Of a DNA stretch of 22,222 bases, positions 14,501 through 21,828 are shown piece after piece (position 1 is the stretch's first letter; the number at the start of each line of letters is the position of its first letter). The notes under the pieces were generated by a model that worked only from the letters and a program-made list of their open reading frames with translations, searched no databases and was not told where the DNA came from. A program made the translations under genes and the position numbers. The DNA comes from Candidatus Daviesbacteria bacterium (GTDB lineage: Bacteria; Patescibacteriota; Microgenomatia; Daviesbacterales; UBA10151): contig JACPEZ010000021.1 of assembly GCA_016183225.1 (NCBI GenBank), forward strand, positions 1 through 22,222. Direction: 5' to 3'.

Positions 14501-15398
14501 CTCTGGAATTTTACAAAATACTTTGGGAGAGAAAGTGATCAATGTCGATCTGTTAAAAGAAATACTGCAGGTGGCTAAAGCGAAACAACAAGTCGATGGC
14601 GATTATATTACAGCGGAAGCAGCCAGCTCACCATTCCCTGCTGGATGTTTTGATGTAACTGACTTCTCTTTGGCCGTCCATTGGACCGGCAATAGAGCGG
14701 AATATTCAGAAAGAATCAGCGCACTGCAAGAGTTAAACAGAATAACCAGAGGACTAGTAACAATCACCATACCTCACTCATACTTAACCCCGGTCCAGTT
14801 TGCTAGCTGGAGAAGCACACTTGAAGAGTACTTCGGGTTTAGATTTAGAGATGATTTACCTTCGGGGTTGTTAAGAGCGACGGATTTTCGAACTGAACCG
14901 ATCAGTTGGATCTTTAATATGGAAAAAGTAGCTCAACCCAAAGAAGGATTTAGTAGATCTTCGCTTGATTTTGGTTTTGAAAGGGTTTTTGATATCATTA
15001 CCTATTCAAGAGAAAATTCGGGTGAAAAATCAATTTCAATAAGACCCTACCTGCCTCATAAAGAATTCGAAATCGTTGATCCTGGAAGCGGCTCTGTTCA
15101 TAAACTGGTATATCAACCGACTGATGTAGATGTGCTCGAAAAAGCATTGTCAGAAAGAGAAGCCAGACTCACCAGTAGCGAGGTCCTCACCTTAAGTGCG
15201 GAAGAATTTGGAACTTTCAGACGGCTGGTAAGAGAGGTGAGAAGTCTTTGGGGACTCAAGAACAATGATGCAGAAAGACTGTCTTTACAAGCTCTTGATT
15301 TATGGCTGAAAGAAGGTTATTATAGGCACGATGCCGTGAGAATTTGGTCGGAATTGAAAACAATCGTCCGAGAGATTCATGAGGGGAGCAATCAATGA
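11562..15398 (+). CDS. SNF2-like helicase fused to class I methyltransferase
   Basis: A 1278-residue protein, first gene of a three-gene block. Residues 1-285 are not recognised. A SNF2-type motor follows: P-loop region IGAPRTRKSG (294-301), motif Ia LICPSGINKELWKREI, LIMGYQLLSR, motif II LLADEIQLAK (D401-E402-I403-Q404), motif III MTGTVIINSIEDY (433 on), motif V TTMRACRLGIDLS (about 772-784), and a motif VI-like QFLNRVEAGDRTLPVEL (813 on). Both P-loop glycines of the GxPGTGKS form are arginine (R297, R299) and the second motif VI arginine is missing, so ATPase activity is uncertain. From about 970 a SAM-binding domain starts: IGSIGAGSG (974-982), VINVDLLKEIL, SPFPAGCFDV, SLAVHW (to W1041), as in type 11 methyltransferases. 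There is no DPPY/NPPY motif, so it is not an obvious DNA adenine methylase. Confidence 0.85.
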   Translation: MTERKFGGDYNPYEDYTIVFTTRRGEHYAAQRFARLFKSWPPEKQTKVAYDCLKKGFTPHLVVNYWITDEDSRQRVKLWCEGRGIKVEETPDEETKSRRARSVLATETQLIDQFSPYLSQLSMAKLLTVKKYRNATAEELQLLIGGTYRLLGDILGPRRHYRREAQQPKFLPLPELPDELFSDDLVIQVLYEHERSTAVPLYNQDPDSLFRYLREIKQTSQHPLKTDFINKLIEHFSAAENLAVSGIKGLIAGSQKDVPNEDEVSLSEFPSRHQREYAFRFLNKSVGRIDLLIGAPRTRKSGAAVFALEAAGAKATVLICPSGINKELWKREIQEKYEEEVEVLIVESERELRSLAQRGAPLRPRYLIMGYQLLSRLDINETPSMFRSLRAKLGLDSLLADEIQLAKEPEAECTKQLYALSRELPENAPRIAMTGTVIINSIEDYDAPLRILLPYRYRQPGDFTRALRNDPELVHTFLVGEELVTRWTFEEVFGQRAPVEYRVEPVPFTPFHLSVYNHVYLDDTIEDQSKRGFLRQTALDPLLIRKHYYPNHIRREIEKLRLKLGERQDDRERKITEARIQALEERLSKVTTLINPNEALSQLSQAHDQFIRWNLEQDENVKFDEDFLTRLDFDKLALWCFFNLQGGVDELVRLSHNRALQKDWVGKGGLYSSKYIRLREQLDEYKKSGDVKVIIGSGFYQSYVSSGIEDVLEEDELAFLSLYDYLRSWYGEAAELKIDGKVSIEPKAGELAERERIRRAWRTDPKYQFMLTTMRACRLGIDLSILPIRANDQIKKVVMIGLDDPDTYADKEQFLNRVEAGDRTLPVELWSYRTTNPEQPRTLRYGFIDHGIAQALEFKRLLSQLAQDGIPLTEEEETFLKSHLSSSRVRIELYPKTPLTYLNMDFFPKVRGKGAKAIIKLYQEAGFEGMTNADFFAAYYPQIEELGIAGQNARAVAEVIRRYQALTGKGHLRIGSIGAGSGILQNTLGEKVINVDLLKEILQVAKAKQQVDGDYITAEAASSPFPAGCFDVTDFSLAVHWTGNRAEYSERISALQELNRITRGLVTITIPHSYLTPVQFASWRSTLEEYFGFRFRDDLPSGLLRATDFRTEPISWIFNMEKVAQPKEGFSRSSLDFGFERVFDIITYSRENSGEKSISIRPYLPHKEFEIVDPGSGSVHKLVYQPTDVDVLEKALSEREARLTSSEVLTLSAEEFGTFRRLVREVRSLWGLKNNDAERLSLQALDLWLKEGYYRHDAVRIWSELKTIVREIHEGSNQ

Positions 15399-15985
15399 CC
15401 ACTGAACAACAAAAAGCTGAAATAAGAATGTCTTTTGATAGACCGGGTGCAGAAGTGTGTGGTGATCTGGCCGCACACTGGATGAATCATACTGACCGCA
15501 GAAAAATATATAAGGGTCAAGCTAAAGTCTTAGGTTTACAAACAGATTCTATGGTCAGATTTTTTACAATCGAGGAAGTAGTTCTATTTGAGGATAGCTA
15601 TACCAGAGAACGCTGGCCTCGCAGCAGAAGCCTAGCCATTGCCAGTTTATCACCCGGAGAAGTGATTAGCTTTATGTCCCAAGGACAACATGTGTTAACT
15701 TTCATCAAAACTCAAGGCGCAGAAAATATCATGTTTTCATCACTGCAAGAGATCGATAGATTTGGTGATCCGCTACGGGGGGAAGGACATATCTTAACTA
15801 CTTCTTCTGTGGCCAAAATAGTGGGACTGACACATGGAATGAGAGGGCAACTAACACCAATTCATTTTAAGGGTGATCGAGCCTTTCTTTTAGCAACTGG
15901 GGCACGAGAGTTATCTAATGAAGAATTAGATGCGCTGGAAAAAGAATTGATGGAAGACTTTGAATCTTTGAGATCTACCCCATAG
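15395..15985 (+). CDS. Protein of unknown function, second gene of the SNF2/methyltransferase block
   Basis: A 196-residue soluble protein I do not recognise. It overlaps the helicase-methyltransferase gene by 4 bp (ATGA), so the two are co-translated and probably work together. The middle (about 40-150) is rich in short hydrophobic stretches that look like beta strands (MVRFFTIEEVVLFED, then GEVISFMSQGQHVLTFI). The C-terminus (about 172-192, with SNEELDALEKELMEDFE) is a charged helix closely similar to the C-terminus of the third gene. There are no membrane segments, signal peptide or catalytic motif. A dedicated partner or substrate-recognition subunit is a reasonable guess only. Confidence 0.75.
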   Translation: MTTEQQKAEIRMSFDRPGAEVCGDLAAHWMNHTDRRKIYKGQAKVLGLQTDSMVRFFTIEEVVLFEDSYTRERWPRSRSLAIASLSPGEVISFMSQGQHVLTFIKTQGAENIMFSSLQEIDRFGDPLRGEGHILTTSSVAKIVGLTHGMRGQLTPIHFKGDRAFLLATGARELSNEELDALEKELMEDFESLRSTP

Positions 15986-15986
15986 T

Positions 15987-16015
15987 TTGATTTTGGAACC
16001 AGAATATATTAAAAT
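15987..16015 (+). promoter_or_regulatory. Leaderless promoter of the 729-residue protein gene
   Basis: TTGATT (15987-15992), 17 bp, TAAAAT (16010-16015), then 8 nt to ATG at 16024. No Shine-Dalgarno is present. Confidence 0.6.
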
Positions 16016-16023
16016 TACACCCT

Positions 16024-18213
16024 ATGACTCAAGAGTTCGAAAACAGGCCTAGAGAACCTTTAGGTCTCCCTCCAGACCTTTTTGATAACCCAGCCAAATA
16101 TGATGGGGATATACCCTTATGGAGGAGAACTGTAGCTTTTGTAAGAGATTATCAACATGCCAGACCTCAAAAAAGAGATAAATTAGTTGAGGGATTAGCC
16201 AGAAGTGTGGCTAAAGATCCGATTGTAATACTACCCCTATTAAATAATTTAGATTTAGTAGGACAATTACAACCGGCTGTGGATATTCCAGATATCCAAA
16301 ACAGATTAATTACTCAAACTGAACAGGCAGTAGCTTTTAGACCAAATTTATCTAGTTGGACTCCAGATAGGATAGAGCAACTTATCAGACTGGGGTTAGA
16401 CAGTAAGGGTAGGGTTACTGAAGTTGTGCAAAGATTAGAAGCTAGTCTTTTTAATGCACCTAGAACTGTAGAAGAAGCAGTTGGTCTCTATTACAACGCT
16501 ACCTGGGCAATGGTAGTAACTCCACACCAAGATATCAGAGAGGAGCTTTTCTCGGTTTTATGTTTAGAAAAAAGGTGGTTACATGAAAATTCCACCAGTT
16601 TTATTTATTTCATACATGGAGACAAAGTTGTGGATGATTTTTATTTAGGAAAGTTTTTTGCAGTTCAAGATGCTATGCGGGAAGTCGGCAAATTATTAGA
16701 AATGTCTCAACTTTTTCAAGAGAATCCCAAAATAAGTACCTATGAGCTGGAATCAAAAAGATTTAATCGATTTGAAAGTCGAATTGATAATATACGAGAA
16801 GATGAAACTTATCAAAGCATAACAAAACAAGCAATGCGTCTGCAGTATCAAAAAAATCCATTAAGGTTTATGAGTTTATTGGAATGGGACGATCGGTCTC
16901 AAGCAAATATTTATGAAGAGTACAATGAAAACCTCGCGAATGGCTGGTCTACATTTGATGCCTTAGCTCGTTTCAATGTACGAATTAGAAGACTACCATG
17001 GCCAGATAATGTTGCCCGAAACCCAGATGAGCCACTTCGTCATTTGGTGAATACATCACTACGAGAATTATTAACCAAAATCGACTGGCAGCAACATAAG
17101 GCTACACTGTTAAGGGAAGGCTGGGTTCAACTTACTGATAGACCTTTGGAAATGCCAGGCAATACATCTTTCGACGTATTAGCTTGTAATTGTGGTTCAC
17201 CTGAAGAAAAAGCAGCCATCATCAGATGGTTTTATGGAAAATTATTATCCGAGACTGATAAATCTGAAGACTTAATTATTGAGCAAGTTAAACCACATGT
17301 TGATCTATCAGACCAAGAACGGAAAGAAGCTGAAAGATTATTTTCTGGACAATCTGGAAAGTTTGCTTTAAACAAGGATATTAGGTATCTTATGTTCCCT
17401 ACCAGCTCTCTTGAAACTCTAGGTGAATTATCATCAAAGATTGATTACCATCGGCCTCTTCTAAGTTTAGAGCAGGTTGAAAGCATCTATATTCAATTAA
17501 CTCACCTAAGAGAACAGGTCAAAGCTAGATTTACCAGATCTGTTGGTAGAAGAGGCTACCAATTAATTATATCTGACCCTGCATTAAGATCACTCGGATA
17601 CGAAACGATAACCTTCAAACAAGTACAAGGTGATGACACTAGTGTAAGTGTAAGCATAGATGGACATCCTTATAACTTTACATTAGATACAGATTATAGA
17701 ATTAAACTAGGGGATGATATTAAACAATTTCAAAGCCCCCAGGATCAAGCCTGGTTAGAACTGTTAACTTTATCTCATCTTAAAAAGGTAATGTGTACTG
17801 GAGAGGATGATGAAGAGCTAAAAGCTGAACTTTTGGGAGGAGAGAAGCAACTACCCAGTTACAGGAAACAGATGGTTCATAGAATTGAACATTTAAGAAG
17901 GTTATCTCCTGGGCAAAACTATTCTCAAGAAGCCTTTACCAGATGCTTAAAAAGCCATTTACCAATGAAAAACCTCTATACCATTAACCGAATGAGAAAA
18001 GAGATCGGCTGGGGTGGAACCCCTGAAGCAGGAATATGGACCTATGTTTCTGGAGTGGAAAGAGACATTGATACCCAAGTGGCTAAACCTGTCAGAGTGG
18101 CCTTTAAAGATGCTACAGAAGACATGAGAAAAGTCATTGATCTGGGAGCTATCAGCCAAGAAGAGCTGGATAGGATTGAAAGAGAAATATTGGCTGATTT
18201 AGAAGCCGTATAA
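16024..18213 (+). CDS. Large protein of unknown function, third gene of the SNF2/methyltransferase block
   Basis: A 729-residue soluble protein I do not recognise. It is mostly helical, with many aromatic and charged residues and no membrane segment or signal peptide. There is a short beta-like stretch (DTSVSVSIDGHPYNFTLDTD) about two thirds of the way in. Cysteines are few; CNCGS near 390 is not part of an evident zinc site. The tail SQEELDRIEREILADLE (711-727) matches the tail of the second gene, linking the two. It has its own probable leaderless promoter. Codons look richer in TTA and AGA than in the flanking ribosomal genes, which could reflect acquisition, though I have not counted them. 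Function unknown. Confidence 0.8.
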   Translation: MTQEFENRPREPLGLPPDLFDNPAKYDGDIPLWRRTVAFVRDYQHARPQKRDKLVEGLARSVAKDPIVILPLLNNLDLVGQLQPAVDIPDIQNRLITQTEQAVAFRPNLSSWTPDRIEQLIRLGLDSKGRVTEVVQRLEASLFNAPRTVEEAVGLYYNATWAMVVTPHQDIREELFSVLCLEKRWLHENSTSFIYFIHGDKVVDDFYLGKFFAVQDAMREVGKLLEMSQLFQENPKISTYELESKRFNRFESRIDNIREDETYQSITKQAMRLQYQKNPLRFMSLLEWDDRSQANIYEEYNENLANGWSTFDALARFNVRIRRLPWPDNVARNPDEPLRHLVNTSLRELLTKIDWQQHKATLLREGWVQLTDRPLEMPGNTSFDVLACNCGSPEEKAAIIRWFYGKLLSETDKSEDLIIEQVKPHVDLSDQERKEAERLFSGQSGKFALNKDIRYLMFPTSSLETLGELSSKIDYHRPLLSLEQVESIYIQLTHLREQVKARFTRSVGRRGYQLIISDPALRSLGYETITFKQVQGDDTSVSVSIDGHPYNFTLDTDYRIKLGDDIKQFQSPQDQAWLELLTLSHLKKVMCTGEDDEELKAELLGGEKQLPSYRKQMVHRIEHLRRLSPGQNYSQEAFTRCLKSHLPMKNLYTINRMRKEIGWGGTPEAGIWTYVSGVERDIDTQVAKPVRVAFKDATEDMRKVIDLGAISQEELDRIEREILADLEAV

Positions 18214-18221
18214 AAACATCG

Positions 18222-18250
18222 TTGACGCATTCATCAGCTTAAGATATACT
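18222..18250 (+). promoter_or_regulatory. Leaderless promoter of rpsP-khpA-trmD
   Basis: TTGACG (18222-18227), 17 bp, TATACT (18245-18250), then 7 nt to the rpsP ATG at 18258. The predicted start of transcription is at or 1 nt before the ATG. Confidence 0.85.
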
Positions 18251-18257
18251 TATCTCC

Positions 18258-18635
18258 ATGCTAAAGATCAGATTGATGAGAATTGGGGCAAAAAAGAGGC
18301 CGTTTTACCGGGTGGTGGCGGTTGATGAAAGGTCCAAAAGAACAGGGGCATACATAGAACTTTTGGGGACATATAATCCTCTAACCGAGCCCCATGAAAT
18401 AAAATTAAAACAGGACAGGATTGATCATTGGATCAAACAGGGGGCAAAGCTTTCAGACGGATATTTAAGAATGACTGGCAAAGCCCCCCAGCGGCCGCCA
18501 AGAAAACCGAAAAAGCAGAAGCAAGAATCAAGCGACAAGAATCAAGCTATAGAACCAAAAATAGAAGAAGTAGAACCAGCCGCCTCCGCTGAAAGCTCCG
18601 GCGAGCCAAAGGAAGAAAAGAAAGAGGAAAAATGA
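18258..18635 (+). CDS. rpsP: 30S ribosomal protein S16
   Basis: A small-subunit protein needed for 30S assembly. The 125-residue protein begins MLKIRLMRIGAKKRPFYRVV, a textbook bS16 start, followed by the ELLGTYNPL and KLSDGYLRMTGKAPQRPP segments. The core ends near residue 82; the remaining 40 or so residues are a charged tail of K, E, S and P, longer than in E. coli. First gene of the rpsP-khpA-trmD operon; its TGA overlaps the next ATG by 4 bp. Confidence 0.96.
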   Translation: MLKIRLMRIGAKKRPFYRVVAVDERSKRTGAYIELLGTYNPLTEPHEIKLKQDRIDHWIKQGAKLSDGYLRMTGKAPQRPPRKPKKQKQESSDKNQAIEPKIEEVEPAASAESSGEPKEEKKEEK

Positions 18636-18871
18636 AGGATCTGCTTGAGTATATTGTGACCAATCTGGTTTCCAAACCGGAAGAGGTTAAAATAGACGAA
18701 CAAAAACAAGACGGAGACATCAATCTAAATTTGACTGTTGACCCCTCGGACATGGGACTGGTGATTGGCAAGGGCGGGGGGACTATCAGAGCCATCAGAA
18801 AGCTTTTAACTGTCCGGGCCATTGCCGAGGGCGTCAGGGTAAACTTGCAACTGGCAGAACCGGCTCAATGA
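18632..18871 (+). CDS. khpA: KH-domain RNA-binding protein KhpA
   Basis: A 79-residue single KH-domain protein of the KhpA/YlqC family, which binds RNA, usually as a partner of KhpB. It begins MKDLLEYIVTNLVSKPEEV, and the KH signature is GLVIGKGGGTIRAIRKLL, where GKGG is the RNA-gripping loop. Length is typical (about 75-80). It overlaps rpsP and trmD by 4 bp each (ATGA at both ends), which is the usual order except that rimM is missing between it and trmD. Confidence 0.92.
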   Translation: MKDLLEYIVTNLVSKPEEVKIDEQKQDGDINLNLTVDPSDMGLVIGKGGGTIRAIRKLLTVRAIAEGVRVNLQLAEPAQ

Positions 18872-19548
18872 AAATTTCCATCATCACACTTTTTCCGGAA
18901 GTTTTTGACCCTATCTTAAATTCCAGTATTCTAAAAAGAGCAAGGAATAAAAGTAAAGTTAGTTTTGAAATTATTAATTTAAGAGATTTTGGGGAGGGAA
19001 AACACAAAATAGTAGATGACCGACCCTATGGCGGAGGAGCAGGAATGGTATTGAAACCTGATGTTCTGGCTAGAGCCGTAAAAAATTCGAAATTCGAAAT
19101 TCGAAATTCGAAATTAATCTTAATGTCTGCTTCCGGCAAACCATATAAACAAAATGATGCTCGAAGATTATCTAAATTAGACCATTTAATTATTATCTGC
19201 GGTCACTATGAAGGAGTTGACCAGAGATTTATTGAAAATTATGTTGACGAGGAAGTAAGTATCGGGGATTATGTTTTAACCGGAGGTGAAATCCCGGCCA
19301 TGGTTATTGTTGATTCCGTAGTTAGATTAATTCCCGGGGTTTTAAAAAAAGAAGAAGCTACGGAGGAAGAATCATTTTCGGCAGGGCTTCTGGAATATCC
19401 GCATTACACCAGACCGGAAGTTTTTGAGGGGAAAAAAGTGCCAAAAGTTTTGCTCTCCGGAAACCACGGGGCAATAGCCAAATGGAGAAGCGAAAAATCC
19501 CTGCAAAAAACTAAAAAGATAAGGCCTGATTTACTCAAAAAGATCTGA
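18868..19548 (+). CDS. trmD: tRNA (guanine-N1-)-methyltransferase
   Basis: Methylates G37 next to the anticodon using SAM, with a trefoil-knot (SPOUT) fold. The 226-residue protein shows MKISIITLFPEVFDPIL, RPYGGGAGMVLKPDV, IICGHYEGVDQRF, SIGDYVLTGGEIPAMVI and LEYPHYTRPEVF, all strongly conserved. It is shorter than the E. coli enzyme at the C-terminus. A surface loop (about 73-82) is encoded by a four-copy 7-bp tandem repeat. The gene overlaps khpA by 4 bp, and its 3' end overlaps the convergent pilO by 18 bp. Confidence 0.96.
   Translation: MKISIITLFPEVFDPILNSSILKRARNKSKVSFEIINLRDFGEGKHKIVDDRPYGGGAGMVLKPDVLARAVKNSKFEIRNSKLILMSASGKPYKQNDARRLSKLDHLIIICGHYEGVDQRFIENYVDEEVSIGDYVLTGGEIPAMVIVDSVVRLIPGVLKKEEATEEESFSAGLLEYPHYTRPEVFEGKKVPKVLLSGNHGAIAKWRSEKSLQKTKKIRPDLLKKI
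19086..19113 (+). repeat. TTCGAAA x4 tandem repeat inside trmD
   Basis: Four perfect copies of the 7-mer TTCGAAA, embedded in the coding frame (it reads SKFEIRNSKL). The unit contains the palindrome TTCGAA. The insertion falls in a loop before the conserved LILMSASGKPYK strand. Confidence 0.85.
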
Positions 19549-20217
19549 TTTGCCGGTGGGGGAAAGAGGCAGCGGTTCGGGTAAGTCGCTGCCCGATAAC
19601 CTGGCAATCAGTTCCTCTTCCGCAGGAGACAGTTGCGGGATGGGAGAATCAACGCTACCCAGATTGACCGGTATGGGAGCAAACAACGCTTCAATGGCCA
19701 AACTGACCTCTATCGTATCGCCCCCTCTGGCCGATGAAATCTCTATGCCGGTAACTCTCATCAATCTGGGAGAACTCTCAATGGCGCTTAAAAACCTGCC
19801 CAGCAGGCTTTTTGGTCCGAGAGCCTCCATTCTCGCCCCAAAACTTTCCCCCGCGGATGATTTAGTCCCGCTGCCTGCTCCCAGGGTCAAGGTGCCAATA
19901 GTAAACCCGTTTTCTTTAGCAAGGCCCGCAAGCAAGTAAATAGCGCCGGCAAAATCTTTTTCTCCGGGCAAAGAGGCAAGAACATCACTTACCTGCCGGC
20001 TCAAACCGGCCTCATCCAGGCTTTCAAGAGCAGAAACTTTGGTATCTAAAAACTCCGATCTGACCCTGAAATCGCTCTCCTGACGGGCGCTTTTAAAAAA
20101 TGTTCCAATCTGGGGAATCATGACAAAGATAATCAAAATCAGACTTGAGACAGCCACCACTGCCGGATAAATAAACAACCTGTATTTTTTATAAAATTTG
20201 ATTAAATCTTTGTTCAT
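19531..20217 (-). CDS. pilO: Type IV pilus inner-membrane protein PilO
   Basis: PilO pairs with PilN to connect the cytoplasmic PilM to the outer parts of the pilus machine. The 228-residue protein has a short cytoplasmic head (MNKDLIKFYKKYR), one membrane helix (about 14-35), a coiled-coil stretch, and a ferredoxin-like domain (DFAGAIYLLAGLAKENGFTI, then LLGRFLSAIESSPRLMRVTG with ISSARGGDTIEVSLAIEALF). The C-terminal 35 residues are proline- and acid-rich and probably disordered. The ATG overlaps the pilN stop by 4 bp. The 3' end overlaps the end of trmD. Confidence 0.85.
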   Translation of the reverse strand: MNKDLIKFYKKYRLFIYPAVVAVSSLILIIFVMIPQIGTFFKSARQESDFRVRSEFLDTKVSALESLDEAGLSRQVSDVLASLPGEKDFAGAIYLLAGLAKENGFTIGTLTLGAGSGTKSSAGESFGARMEALGPKSLLGRFLSAIESSPRLMRVTGIEISSARGGDTIEVSLAIEALFAPIPVNLGSVDSPIPQLSPAEEELIARLSGSDLPEPLPLSPTGKSDLFE

Positions 20218-20753
20218 TTTGTTTGAATCTTTAAACTAATCCTGTAGGTATCCTCTCTGCCCCGGTTTAAACTTTCCACCGACACCCGGGAAATTTTACC
20301 GGAGGAGTCCGAAGTTAAATCAGATATGAGGTCGTCCAAAGTAAGAATGTCCGGAACCACAGCCACCAACTGGGCATCGCCGGAGCGGTCCACAGTTAAG
20401 GCGCTAATGCCAATCCGGGAAGGCAGCAATCTCTCCAGCAAAGCATAGGTGGACACCTGTTTGGAAGTTATTCCCAGATATTGGTTAATGGTGGAAAGTC
20501 TGTTTTTGATAAGAAAAAGGGAGGTTTGTCTGCCGGCAAGCTCTATCACTTTTTCTTCCCCTTCAACGATTTTAGCTTCCACTGCCCTGATATTCTGGCT
20601 TTGTAAATACCGGATTCCCACCGCAATCGTGGCCAAAAAAGCTACCAGCACAATAGCCGCGGAGGACAGCAGTTGCACCTTATGAAATTTGGCCTGCTTT
20701 ATTTCATTGCTTAAATACTCTTGAGGTAATAGATTAATGGAAATTTTTGCCAC
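20214..20753 (-). CDS. pilN: Type IV pilus inner-membrane protein PilN
   Basis: PilN binds PilM through its N-terminal INLLP motif and dimerises with PilO in the periplasm-side space. The 179-residue protein starts MAKISINLLPQEYLSNEIKQ, so the motif is at 5-9, then has one membrane helix (about 27-48), a coiled coil, and a ferredoxin-like domain (ISALTVDRSGDAQLVAVV and after). The start is GTG at 20753, supported by a GGGAGG Shine-Dalgarno 7 nt upstream that lies in the last codons of pilM. The pilM stop is 2 bp away. Confidence 0.9.
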   Translation of the reverse strand: MAKISINLLPQEYLSNEIKQAKFHKVQLLSSAAIVLVAFLATIAVGIRYLQSQNIRAVEAKIVEGEEKVIELAGRQTSLFLIKNRLSTINQYLGITSKQVSTYALLERLLPSRIGISALTVDRSGDAQLVAVVPDILTLDDLISDLTSDSSGKISRVSVESLNRGREDTYRISLKIQTK

Positions 20754-20755
20754 AG

Positions 20756-21793
20756 TTAATCCTCCCTTTCCGCAAGCCCTACTGCCACGGAGTAAAGCGG
20801 AGCCACAGTAGCCAGTTTGGCTTCCATCCCTTTTTCTTTAATAACGGAGTACCATGGATCAGCTTCCTGCACTTCCAAACCCAGGGAATTAGCCAGATAT
20901 ATCACCAGACCGGGCATTTTGGCGCCTCCTCCGGACAGAACCACTCTTTTGATCTGATTTTGAGGATATTTAGTGTCAAAAGCCTGCGTTATTCTTTTTG
21001 CCTCGGTGGCAATAATATCGGCCAGGGGCTTCATGGCCTCGAACACTTTTCCCTCCAACTGATCCTGACTTAATCCGTAAACTTTTTTATATTCCTCGGC
21101 TTGAGCAACCTCAAAATTAAATTGCTGCGCCAATTGCCTGGTTAAGGCTATGCCTCCTGTAGAAATTGACCTGGTCAGCCAGATTAGTCCTTGAGAAACC
21201 ACTGCCAAATCAGTGGAAGTGGCGCCAAGCTGGATAATTAAAGTGCTCGGGGAAAAGGGGTTGCGGCCCACCAGCGAGCGGGTAATGGCAATCAGATCGG
21301 TTTCCAGAGCTTTAGCTTTTATCCCGGCCAGAGAGAGCACTTTAACATATTTCTCCACTGCCATTTTGGGAGAGGCAATTACCAAAACTATGGTTTTGGA
21401 GTTTTTGTTTTTGCCGTCCGATCTGGCCAAAACCTGCCAGTTTAAATTCACGTCGGATAAAGGCATGGGGATAAATTCCTCGGCCGCATATTTTATGGCC
21501 GATGAAAGCTCTTCGTCCGTCAGGTACGGCAAATCATCAATCACCCGGGTAAAAACTTTGTTTTCGGGCAGAGCAACCACCGCCTCTTTGGTATTAAACC
21601 CGAAGTTAGCAAAAAGCCTTTTGATGGTTTCCGCCACTTTTTCAAGGTCGGAGTCCTGCTCGGAGATCATCCCTGGTAAAGGGGTTGGCATCGCTCCCAG
21701 AGTCATCAGTTTAGGTTGATTGCCGCTGCGGTCAAGCTGAACCGCTTTGATGGAAAAAAAACCAATATCCAAACCAACGGACAGTTTGGCCAT
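20756..21793 (-). CDS. pilM: Type IV pilus assembly ATPase-like protein PilM
   Basis: An actin-like cytoplasmic ring protein that recruits PilN. The 345-residue protein begins MAKLSVGLDIGFFSIKAVQL (phosphate 1 motif GLDIG), has the VVALPENKVFTRVIDDLPYL block, the second phosphate region with IIQLGATSTDLAVV, then STGGIALTRQLAQQ and the adenosine motif VVLSGGGAKMPGL. Length matches the family (about 340-355). First of the pilM-pilN-pilO set here, 19 bp downstream of the surface-protein gene. There is no Shine-Dalgarno ahead of the ATG. Confidence 0.95.
   Translation of the reverse strand: MAKLSVGLDIGFFSIKAVQLDRSGNQPKLMTLGAMPTPLPGMISEQDSDLEKVAETIKRLFANFGFNTKEAVVALPENKVFTRVIDDLPYLTDEELSSAIKYAAEEFIPMPLSDVNLNWQVLARSDGKNKNSKTIVLVIASPKMAVEKYVKVLSLAGIKAKALETDLIAITRSLVGRNPFSPSTLIIQLGATSTDLAVVSQGLIWLTRSISTGGIALTRQLAQQFNFEVAQAEEYKKVYGLSQDQLEGKVFEAMKPLADIIATEAKRITQAFDTKYPQNQIKRVVLSGGGAKMPGLVIYLANSLGLEVQEADPWYSVIKEKGMEAKLATVAPLYSVAVGLAERED
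20761..20766 (-). promoter_or_regulatory. Shine-Dalgarno site of pilN
   Basis: GGGAGG on the minus strand, 7 nt before the GTG start of pilN, inside the 3' end of pilM. Confidence 0.75.
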
Positions 21794-21799
21794 AATTTA

Positions 21800-21828
21800 A
21801 AAGTACCATATTTCATTTGATTTGATAA
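21800..21828 (-). promoter_or_regulatory. Weak candidate promoter of pilM
   Basis: TTATCA (21823-21828), 17 bp, TACTTT (21800-21805), then 6 nt to ATG at 21793. The boxes are poor, but the spacing matches the leaderless pattern. It would lie in the end of the upstream gene. Confidence 0.3.

Noticed and set aside
14481..15000. DNA adenine methylase of a restriction-modification system
   Set aside because: The SAM-binding domain has the SLAVHW form of type 11 methyltransferases and no DPPY/NPPF-like motif; no nuclease is seen in the block.
19086..19113. CRISPR-like repeat array
   Set aside because: The 7-bp units are directly adjacent with no spacers and lie inside trmD.
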